Positions 6,988 to 11,986 of a stretch of 11,986 nt of DNA are shown one piece after another. Source of the DNA: Candidatus Nanopelagicaceae bacterium. Lineage in GTDB: Bacteria; Actinomycetota; Actinomycetes; Nanopelagicales; Nanopelagicaceae. The notes under the pieces are model-generated. The model made no database searches. It was not told the origin of the DNA and worked only from the letters and a program-made list of their open reading frames with translations. Both the position numbers and the translations under genes were made by a program. Location: assembly GCA_947490625.1 (NCBI GenBank), contig CANLHC010000018.1:1-11986 (forward strand), given 5' to 3'. The first letter of the stretch is position 1. Every line of letters begins with the position of its first letter.

Positions 6988-7280
6988 TGAGTCCGCGCCG
7001 CAACTACCCCAAAAATCGCAAATCAGGCGGTGACGACGAATACCGTGAGATAAATCCCTCAAACCAAACGTTCGAAGAAGATGACGATGGCTTATGGGTA
7101 GTAAGAAAACTCACAGGATCAGCGGCATCAAAACCGTATCGCTGCCCGGGGTGCGATCAACTTATTCCGATGGCAACTCCACACACTGTTGCATGGCGAG
7201 ATGGTGAAGAGGATTTACGTCGGCATTGGCACACAATTTGTTGGAACAAGCGCCATCATCGCAGACCAAAAAACTTTTAA
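6987..7280 (+). CDS. Small conserved actinobacterial protein with Cys/His zinc ligands
   Basis: This 97-aa protein belongs to a family I recognise from Streptomyces, where it is often mislabelled 'ATP/GTP-binding protein'; no function is established. The N-terminus MSPRRNYPKNRK is basic and probably disordered, followed by an acidic stretch (16-34) and the conserved LWVVRKLTG. The core has CPGC (53-56), His66 in TPHTVAW, and HWHTICW (80-86, with His80, His82, Cys85). That CxxC-H-HxH-C arrangement is what a small treble-clef or HNH-like zinc site would use. No P-loop is present. The tail RHHRRPKNF is very basic, so nucleic-acid binding is possible (inference). The family's conserved start supports the ATG at 6987 although no ribosome site precedes it. 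The gene is divergent from the ABC operon and 35 bp before a hydrolase. Confidence 0.88.
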   Translation: MSPRRNYPKNRKSGGDDEYREINPSNQTFEEDDDGLWVVRKLTGSAASKPYRCPGCDQLIPMATPHTVAWRDGEEDLRRHWHTICWNKRHHRRPKNF

Positions 7281-7302
7281 CGTGTGAGTCGTCGGTGATG
7301 GC

Positions 7303-7308
7303 TAGAAT
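7303..7308 (+). promoter_or_regulatory. -10 box of the alpha/beta hydrolase gene (TAGAAT)
   Basis: TAGAAT ends 7 nt before the ATG at 7316, which places the predicted transcript start at or next to the start codon. It decides the start: the frame is open upstream to 7226, but those codons overlap the preceding gene. Confidence 0.55.
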
Positions 7309-7315
7309 GCATCCC

Positions 7316-8035
7316 ATGGCTCAACCCATTCGCCCCAGCACGGTCTTGCCAGCAATCCGAACTGCGTTCACCGTAACTACTGCAGATGGAATTAATCTAG
7401 TGGGCGAAGTTTCTGCACCAACACAAACGGGTCCATCTCCCATGCTCTTAACGCTGCATCCAAACCCCACGGGTGGCGGAATGATGGACTCACATATTTT
7501 CAAGAAGGCGGCGAATCGATTGCCGGACATGGCTGGCATCACAGTCGTTCGCTTTAATACTCGAGGAACCTCAAGTGAGGCAGGAACAAGTTCGGGTACA
7601 TACGACAACGGTGATAGTGAAAAATTTGATGTAGAAGCGATGGTGGCTTATTGCTTCAATGAGTTGAAAGCTAACGAACTATGGGTTTGTGGTTGGTCTT
7701 TTGGGACAGATCTAGCGCTGAGATATGCGCGAGATCCCCGAATCAAAGGACTCATCCTGCTCAGCCCGCCGCTTAAGTATTCACAAGAATCTGATTTAGA
7801 TTTCTGGGTCAGTGACCCACGTGTGATTACCGCAATCATTCCTGAATTTGATGACTATCTTGTTCCGGCAGAAGCTCGTAAGCGCTTTGCAAAAATTGAA
7901 CATATCAATCTCATCGCTGTCGATGGTGGAAAACATCTTTGGGTGGGTGAACCTTCAGTGCATCGAATTCTGACTGAAATCACTCAGCTTGTCGCGCCAG
8001 GACGTCTGCCGTTGACGCAAGAGATCGCAGACTAA
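7316..8035 (+). CDS. Alpha/beta hydrolase (COG2945-like)
   Basis: This is a 239-aa cytoplasmic serine hydrolase of the small alpha/beta superfamily resembling COG2945 (the KANL3/TEX30-like group); substrate unknown. The oxyanion-side strand reads LLTLHPNPTGGG (44-55), followed by VVRFNTRGTSSEAG (77-90). The nucleophile elbow is GWSFG (126-130) with Ser128. Asp179 or Asp180 in PEFDDYLVP and His207 in GGKHLWVGE complete a plausible triad. No signal peptide or lid domain is seen. The start at 7316 was chosen from the TAGAAT box 7 nt upstream; ATGs at 7298 (MARMHP) and further upstream are in frame but precede or overlap that box or the previous gene. The stop TAA shares CTAA with the stop of the convergent membrane-protein gene. 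Confidence 0.85.
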   Translation: MAQPIRPSTVLPAIRTAFTVTTADGINLVGEVSAPTQTGPSPMLLTLHPNPTGGGMMDSHIFKKAANRLPDMAGITVVRFNTRGTSSEAGTSSGTYDNGDSEKFDVEAMVAYCFNELKANELWVCGWSFGTDLALRYARDPRIKGLILLSPPLKYSQESDLDFWVSDPRVITAIIPEFDDYLVPAEARKRFAKIEHINLIAVDGGKHLWVGEPSVHRILTEITQLVAPGRLPLTQEIAD

Positions 8036-9114
8036 TTCTTTTCGGTTTGCGGAAAGACTACTTCTTCAAGAATCAAGATTATTGATGCAGCGATTGGGAC
8101 TGCAAGAAGAGCACCCACTAGACCCAAGAGTGAAGTTCCCACGAGTGCGGAGATAATCGTGACCGCACCCGGAACATTAAGAGAACGCTTCATAATCTTC
8201 GGAGTAAATACATAGTTTTCAATTTGAACATAGAGTGTATAAACGACAAGGGTGATTATTCCAAAGAGTAGCGACTGAGTAAGAGCAATGATCGTCACGA
8301 TCGAGCCGCCGATGTAATGACCGATTAATGGAATAAGCGCACAGACAAGAACAATCATCGCAATGGCAAATGGAGAAGGGAGTCCGAGCGATATAGCCAG
8401 TATCAGGACAAAAGCCGCGGCCATAAAGGCAAGCACAATTTGGCTTCCCACAAATGAACCAACGCGCGCGATGATTGCAAAGGTGAGCTTAGAGACTCTC
8501 TCTCTACGAGTTGCTGGAACGAATCGCATAGTGAAGTGAGTTGCCTGCGGAAGTCCGATAATGAAGTAAAGGGTGAGAATCAGGACAGTTGCGGCAGTAA
8601 ATGCACCCGAGAGCACGGTCTTACCAACCCCGACAACGCCTCCGAAGGCTGAAATGATCAGAGTGCCATCGGATGTGACTTCAGAGAGTTTCTTCTGCAG
8701 ACTATCGATGACACCAAATTGTGTGTTGAGATCGGCAATCACGGGATGAGTTTCAAGATCTCTCAGAAGGTCTGGGGCTGAGGTAATAAGAGCCGATCCT
8801 TGTGAGATTACTGGCGGAATCACAAGTGCAATAAAGAAGATGACAAAAGCGAGAATTCCTACGAAGATCGAAATAACAGCAGTGACTCGTGAGAGGCCCC
8901 GCTTTCGTAGCGATTCAACAGCAGGATTGATTCCCATCGCCAGATAGAGCGCGATCACAATAATGACGAAGATTTGAGTTGCACTTGCCAGCGCTCGAAG
9001 AAGGACGATTGCACACAGTGCACCTAACGCGGCAACGAAGCCGAAGTAAAATGGATTTGCTCTACTAATTGGAGCGCCTGCAATCCCTAAATCATCTCTC
9101 TTTTGCTGTGACAT
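8032..9114 (-). CDS. AI-2E family transporter (PerM/YdiK-like membrane protein)
   Basis: This is a 360-aa inner-membrane protein of the AI-2 exporter-like superfamily. Despite the name, members differ in substrate; some are ion antiporters, so autoinducer export should not be assumed. Hydrophobic segments occur at about 23-42, 45-62, 78-103, 152-188, 219-243, 248-268, 270-294 and 315-352, fitting the usual eight-helix fold with a soluble region around 104-150. Family landmarks are IPLIGHYIGG (261-270) and QIENYVFTPKIM (297-308). The final helix contains GALLAVPIAASIIL, typical of the family. The start at 9114 has TAGAAT 6 nt upstream on the minus strand; the GGAG in between is too close (2 nt) to be a standard ribosome site. 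It diverges from the DUF4032 operon and overlaps the hydrolase by 4 bp at the 3' end. Confidence 0.92.
   Translation of the reverse strand: MSQQKRDDLGIAGAPISRANPFYFGFVAALGALCAIVLLRALASATQIFVIIVIALYLAMGINPAVESLRKRGLSRVTAVISIFVGILAFVIFFIALVIPPVISQGSALITSAPDLLRDLETHPVIADLNTQFGVIDSLQKKLSEVTSDGTLIISAFGGVVGVGKTVLSGAFTAATVLILTLYFIIGLPQATHFTMRFVPATRRERVSKLTFAIIARVGSFVGSQIVLAFMAAAFVLILAISLGLPSPFAIAMIVLVCALIPLIGHYIGGSIVTIIALTQSLLFGIITLVVYTLYVQIENYVFTPKIMKRSLNVPGAVTIISALVGTSLLGLVGALLAVPIAASIILILEEVVFPQTEKN
8037..8057. terminator. Small hairpin at the convergent hydrolase / AI-2E junction
   Basis: TCTTTTCG (8037-8044) pairs with CGGAAAGA (8050-8057): 8 bp including one G-U pair, loop GTTTG. It lies 2 bp after the hydrolase stop, inside the last codons of the membrane-protein gene. 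No clear T run follows on the plus strand, so function as a terminator is tentative. Confidence 0.3.
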
Positions 9115-9120
9115 ATCTCC

Positions 9121-9126
9121 ATTCTA
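9121..9126 (-). promoter_or_regulatory. -10 box of the AI-2E family gene (TAGAAT)
   Basis: Minus-strand TAGAAT ends 6 nt before the ATG at 9114, the same hexamer and spacing as at murA. A leaderless transcript is expected. Confidence 0.6.
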
Positions 9127-9152
9127 AGGCGCCGAGCGAGCTAGGTCGCCTT
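9126..9152. repeat. Inverted repeat in the divergent AI-2E / DUF4032 promoter region
   Basis: AAGGCG (9126-9131) pairs with CGCCTT (9147-9152); CC (9132-9133) and GG (9144-9145) extend it past one bulged T. It touches the -10 box of the membrane-protein gene and lies upstream of the DUF4032 start. It could be a regulator-binding site or a hairpin; with TTTT following on the plus strand it resembles a terminator, but no plus-strand gene ends here. Confidence 0.4.
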
Positions 9153-9171
9153 TTGTAGATCAAGTTAGTGA

Positions 9172-9177
9172 GAGAAT
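9172..9177 (+). promoter_or_regulatory. Weak -10 box of the DUF4032 operon (GAGAAT)
   Basis: GAGAAT differs from the TAGAAT seen at other genes in its first two positions and ends 6 nt before the GTG at 9184. The spacing repeats that of the other predicted leaderless starts, which is the main support. Confidence 0.35.
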
Positions 9178-9183
9178 TACCAT

Positions 9184-10419
9184 GTGGCGCTGCGAATTAC
9201 TGGACTTGGTGAAGAGATTGCATCGGTCTCAGGGTTGCCGTGGCAGATAAGTCTGGAGGAGTGGCCAGAGGATCCGAACTTGGCGGAAAAACGCGGTATC
9301 TCGCGCCACGTGGTTCGCCTGGTTCGCTCAAGTGCTGACCCCGCATCAGAGGTGTACGCCATCAAAGAGACGGTCTCTGAATTTGCTAATCGTGAATATA
9401 AAGCCCTTCGGGAACTTGCTCACCTAGGTGCCCCTAGCGTTGAACCCATTGCAGTAATTGAGGGCCGCACAGATACGCACGGCGAAGAGTTGCCCTGTGC
9501 GCTAGCAACTCGTTTTCTCCCATTCTCACTTCCGTATCGCGTGCTCCTTAGCGGCAAAGATGTGACAGCTCAAGAGATCACACTCATGGCAAATGCGCTC
9601 GCACTCTTACTAGTTCGCCTTCACTTACTGGGATTTTGGTGGGGAGATTGCTCTCTTTCTAACACTCTGTTCCGTCGTGATGCTGAAGGATTTGCTGCCT
9701 ATCTTGTCGATGCTGAAACAGGGGAATTCCAAAAGAATTTAAGTGATGGTCAACGGGAACATGATTTAGAGATCGCTCACTTCAATGTTGCCGCAGAGCT
9801 CGAGGACCTTGCGCTTTCAGGAGTTCTCTATCCAGGGATGGATCCGATCAGAGCAAGTGATGCGGTCATGAAAAGATATCGACGAATTTGGAAGACCCTC
9901 AATGAACGACAAGTTCTCGATCCCAACGATAGACATGCGGTCGAGCGAGCGATGCGCTCACTCCACGATCTCGGCTTTGCCGTCGAAGAAGTCTCTGTCA
10001 CCCTCGATGGTGATAGTCAGAAACTATTTTTTCAGCCCAAACTTGTCGAGGCGGGCTATCATCAAAATCGACTACGCGAACTTGTGGGTCTGGAGACCGA
10101 AGAGCTACAGGCAAAGAGATTGCTCGCCTCCTTTGATCGCTTCAGAGGTCGTGAAAAGTTGCCGCATCCGCAGATGCACGAATCTGCAAAGCGCTGGCTA
10201 GAGACAGTTTTCTATCCGACTGTTGCACTTATTCCACCTGATTTGCGGGGGCGAATCGAATCTGCCCAATTTTTCCATGAGACTCTGGAACATCGATGGT
10301 ATTTAAGTGAGAAGGCTGGCCATGATGTTGGACTAGAGTATGCAGCGCTGTCATTTATTCAAGATGTACTTCCAATGAGGCGAGATTCGGGGGTTGAGTT
10401 ACATGGCACTGCCTCCTAA
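9184..10419 (+). CDS. DUF4032 protein with a kinase-like N-terminal domain
   Basis: This 411-aa cytoplasmic protein has the layout of actinobacterial DUF4032 proteins, whose N-terminal half resembles the lipopolysaccharide-kinase (Kdo/WaaP) branch of the kinase fold. Visible kinase-like features are AIKET (59-63) with a candidate ATP-binding Lys61, a helix with Glu71, RLHLLGFWWGDCSLSNTLF (145-163) equivalent to a catalytic loop with Asp155 and Asn160, and LVDAETGEF (174-182) with Asp176 in the metal-binding position. The residues needed for phosphotransfer thus appear intact; substrate is unknown. The C-terminal half (about 190-410) is the DUF4032 part, mainly helical. GTG at 9184 is the start: the protein begins close to the conserved LRITGLG. 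The end overlaps the next gene by 17 bp, giving translational coupling to a thioredoxin-fold/TPR protein. Confidence 0.88.
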   Translation: MALRITGLGEEIASVSGLPWQISLEEWPEDPNLAEKRGISRHVVRLVRSSADPASEVYAIKETVSEFANREYKALRELAHLGAPSVEPIAVIEGRTDTHGEELPCALATRFLPFSLPYRVLLSGKDVTAQEITLMANALALLLVRLHLLGFWWGDCSLSNTLFRRDAEGFAAYLVDAETGEFQKNLSDGQREHDLEIAHFNVAAELEDLALSGVLYPGMDPIRASDAVMKRYRRIWKTLNERQVLDPNDRHAVERAMRSLHDLGFAVEEVSVTLDGDSQKLFFQPKLVEAGYHQNRLRELVGLETEELQAKRLLASFDRFRGREKLPHPQMHESAKRWLETVFYPTVALIPPDLRGRIESAQFFHETLEHRWYLSEKAGHDVGLEYAALSFIQDVLPMRRDSGVELHGTAS

Positions 10420-11263
10420 TTTCGGGCAAGCCTTTGATTTAAGTTCGCTCGGAAAACCTGCCGTAGCGCCATCCACGCTTAATTGTGGAAAAGAAGTAAC
10501 GAAAGAGAATTTAGCTTCTGAATTTGTCGAACTCTCAAAGAGTAAGCCGGTCATCCTGCTCTGCTGGACAAGCCGATCACCGCAATCCCTCGATCAACTT
10601 GCGATACTGGATAAGTTACATAGTGAAGACAATGACGCGTGGGAATTAGGAAGCGTTGATATTGATCGAGCTCCAGAAGTTGCTAACGCGCTCCAAGTGA
10701 GAACTGTCCCATACGCCGTTGCATTGGTCGGCGGCCAACCTATCCCTCTCTTTGAAGAAGCGGTAAGTGAGGATGCAACAAAGGGCATCATCGTAAAACT
10801 ACTCACGATTGCAGCAGAACAAGGAATTGGTAGCGCTCCAGAAGAGAAGTTAGAGCCGGAGGAAGTTGAAGCACTTGCTGCGCTAGAGGCGGGGGATCTG
10901 GTAGCGGCTGAAGATGCATACAAGCGATTTATTGCGCGCAAACCAAATGATCCGTATGCAAAATTAGGCTTGGCACATACACAATTGCAATTGCGAATCG
11001 TCGGGCTCGACCCTGCTTTGGTTCTTGCCGCAGCAAATGCAAACCCATTAGATATCAATGCAGTGATGTCGTGCGCCGATATTGAAGTGGCAACTGGAAC
11101 CGTTGAACCTGCATTTCTACGCTTGTTATCGCTAGTGAAAGCAACAACGGGCGATGAGCGGACAATGGTAAAGAATCGCCTTCTCGATCTCTTCTCATTG
11201 GTAGACCCAGCCGATCCCCGAGTCATTAAAGCAAGAGCGGAGCTGGCCAATGCCCTCTTCTAA
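10403..11263 (+). CDS. Thioredoxin-fold / TPR protein without redox cysteines (CnoX/YbbN-like)
   Basis: This 286-aa protein has a thioredoxin domain (about 30-140) followed by a helical TPR-like region (about 152-286), the domain order of CnoX/YbbN co-chaperones that hand unfolded proteins to GroEL. The active-site segment reads CWTSRSPQS (54-62), so the CGPC pair is replaced by SPQS (59-62) and no disulfide chemistry is expected there. The fold's cis-proline is kept in TVPY (102-104), as is VDID (85-88). The TPR part shows AALEAGDLVAAEDAYKRFIARKPNDPYAKLGLA (159-191) as its best repeat. A TTG at 10394 could add three residues; ATG 10403 is preferred, with a G-rich stretch 9 nt upstream. It overlaps DUF4032 by 17 bp and the MFS gene by 14 bp. 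A client-holding role is inferred from the family. Confidence 0.85.
   Translation: MALPPNFGQAFDLSSLGKPAVAPSTLNCGKEVTKENLASEFVELSKSKPVILLCWTSRSPQSLDQLAILDKLHSEDNDAWELGSVDIDRAPEVANALQVRTVPYAVALVGGQPIPLFEEAVSEDATKGIIVKLLTIAAEQGIGSAPEEKLEPEEVEALAALEAGDLVAAEDAYKRFIARKPNDPYAKLGLAHTQLQLRIVGLDPALVLAAANANPLDINAVMSCADIEVATGTVEPAFLRLLSLVKATTGDERTMVKNRLLDLFSLVDPADPRVIKARAELANALF
11239..11242 (+). promoter_or_regulatory. Shine-Dalgarno site of the MFS gene (GGAG)
   Basis: GGAG lies 7 nt before the ATG at 11250, inside the previous gene. It supports a start that overlaps the thioredoxin-like gene by 14 bp. Confidence 0.7.
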
Positions 11264-11986
11264 TCCGAAGCTGACAATCGCGCAAGAGAAGCGATATATA
11301 GGAATAATCTTCTTTCTCTTTGCATTTGAAATCATGAGCTGGGTGCCACGATTTCCTGAAGTAAAAGCAAATCTTGGTCTCTCCAATGGTGAATTTGGTA
11401 CGTACATAAGCCTTGGTTCTATCGGCTCGCTCATTGCGATGATCTCATCGGGACATTTGGTTCAAAAATATGGATCACGACGAATACTTCTTTTTTCAAC
11501 TTTTAGCATTTGTGTCGCCATCGTCACTCTTGTGCATCTTCAGTCAGCGCCACTCTTTATTCTCTTTAATATGATTAACGGTGCAGTTATTTCTATCTTC
11601 CACACTGCTATTACTGCTCAAGCATTTCAGGCGCAAGACCGTGCCGGTGAGATGATCTTAAGTAGGCAGCAAGGATTTTGGACTATCGGCGCGGTTGTCA
11701 CCGCCATTCTCTCAGGAGTTTTGGTTGACTTTGTCAGTATTGCTGTTCACATTACAACCCTGAGCATCATTCTCTTTTTTGCAATTCTTTATTTTATCGC
11801 CAAGCTCAATCCGGAATTAATCAAGCCAAGTACCAGTGAGAAAGATAATTTCAACGTATTCGATTTGTTTAGATCTTTTCGAATTGATGTACTTGTTTCT
11901 TCAGCCTTCGTCTGTGCGCTGATAGTTGAGTTTGTAACGGGAGACTGGTCGGCTATCTACAGCAAAGAGACTATTGGAGTACGTGG
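11250..11986 (+). CDS. MFS transporter, N-terminal part (cut by window end)
   Basis: The frame stays open from the ATG at 11250 to the window edge, giving 245 codons plus two bases. It encodes a major facilitator protein resembling the YbjJ-like group: WVPRFPEVKANLGLSNGEFG (31-50) before helix 2, and the MFS loop signature GHLVQKYGSRR (68-78) between helices 2 and 3. Hydrophobic segments lie at about 17-33, 48-67, 79-96, 100-121, 142-160 and 163-185, so the first six helices are complete. After a cytoplasmic linker (186-213) helix 7 starts, with FVTGDWSAIYS (228-238) like the DWSA motif of that group. Substrate is unknown. A good GGAG site and the 14-bp overlap show it is translated with the two genes before it. 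The second half lies beyond the window. Confidence 0.9.
   Translation, partial: MPSSNPKLTIAQEKRYIGIIFFLFAFEIMSWVPRFPEVKANLGLSNGEFGTYISLGSIGSLIAMISSGHLVQKYGSRRILLFSTFSICVAIVTLVHLQSAPLFILFNMINGAVISIFHTAITAQAFQAQDRAGEMILSRQQGFWTIGAVVTAILSGVLVDFVSIAVHITTLSIILFFAILYFIAKLNPELIKPSTSEKDNFNVFDLFRSFRIDVLVSSAFVCALIVEFVTGDWSAIYSKETIGVR

Noticed and set aside
6949..7062. Extended N-terminus of the ABC ATPase starting from an ATG at 7062.
   Set aside because: The extra 38 residues do not resemble the family and would overlap the start and first 76 bases of the divergent zinc-ligand gene.
7226..7315. Extended N-terminus of the alpha/beta hydrolase.
   Set aside because: It overlaps the preceding gene, and the TAGAAT box at 7303-7308 places the transcript start at 7316.
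8032..9114. Reading the AI-2E family gene as evidence for LuxS-type quorum sensing.
   Set aside because: The family name is historical and members carry diverse substrates; there is no luxS or lsr gene in the window.
10594..11250. A 218-codon open frame on the minus strand.
   Set aside because: It lies wholly inside the thioredoxin-fold/TPR gene and its translation is Ser/Ala/Arg low-complexity without any motif; it is an antisense shadow.
1..11986. Search by eye for CRISPR arrays, tRNA/rRNA genes, insertion sequences, toxin-antitoxin or other defence genes.
   Set aside because: No regularly spaced repeats, no terminal inverted repeats with a transposase, no tRNA-like cloverleaf and no defence domain were seen; nearly every base is in the listed genes.

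Overview
The window looks like ordinary chromosome from a small-genome actinobacterium. A freshwater acI-type lineage (Nanopelagicales, 'Candidatus Planktophila' relatives) fits best, but this is inferred from gene content and not from a marker gene. The evidence is: base composition near half GC by eye (low for Actinobacteria); an F-ATPase operon beside murA and a PduO-type cobalamin adenosyltransferase, a neighbourhood I recall from Mycobacterium tuberculosis (Rv1311-Rv1315); a MurA with the mycobacterial-type Asp in place of the active-site Cys; a DUF4032 protein; and a small 'MSPRRN...' zinc-ligand protein known from Streptomyces. Packing is extremely tight: start/stop overlaps of 4-17 bp, two convergent pairs sharing the four bases CTAA, and no gene-free stretch longer than about 70 bp.

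Layout. 1-1833 (+): the end of the ATP synthase operon (atpG end, atpD, a very short atpC). 1844-4053 (-): murA then glpX, transcribed towards atpC. 4082-4654 (+): PduO-type adenosyltransferase, divergent from murA over a 28-bp gap. 4651-6948 (-): an ABC-2 exporter ATPase, its permease and a small secreted Pro/Thr-rich protein, all overlapping in one operon. 6987-8035 (+): a 97-aa zinc-ligand protein and an alpha/beta hydrolase. 8032-9114 (-): an AI-2E/PerM-type membrane protein. 9184-11986 (+): DUF4032 kinase-like protein, a thioredoxin-fold/TPR protein lacking redox cysteines, and an MFS transporter cut by the window edge, all overlapping.

Regulation. Several genes lacking a good Shine-Dalgarno have a -10-like hexamer (TAGAAT or similar) ending 6-7 nt before the start codon, which indicates leaderless transcripts. 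Genes inside operons instead have GGAG-type sites within the preceding gene.

No mobile element, CRISPR array, RNA gene, defence island or clearly new system is visible. The most interesting material is the uncharacterised DUF4032 / cysteine-less thioredoxin-TPR / MFS overlap operon, the C-terminally missing epsilon subunit, the Asp-type MurA, and the shared promoter architecture.
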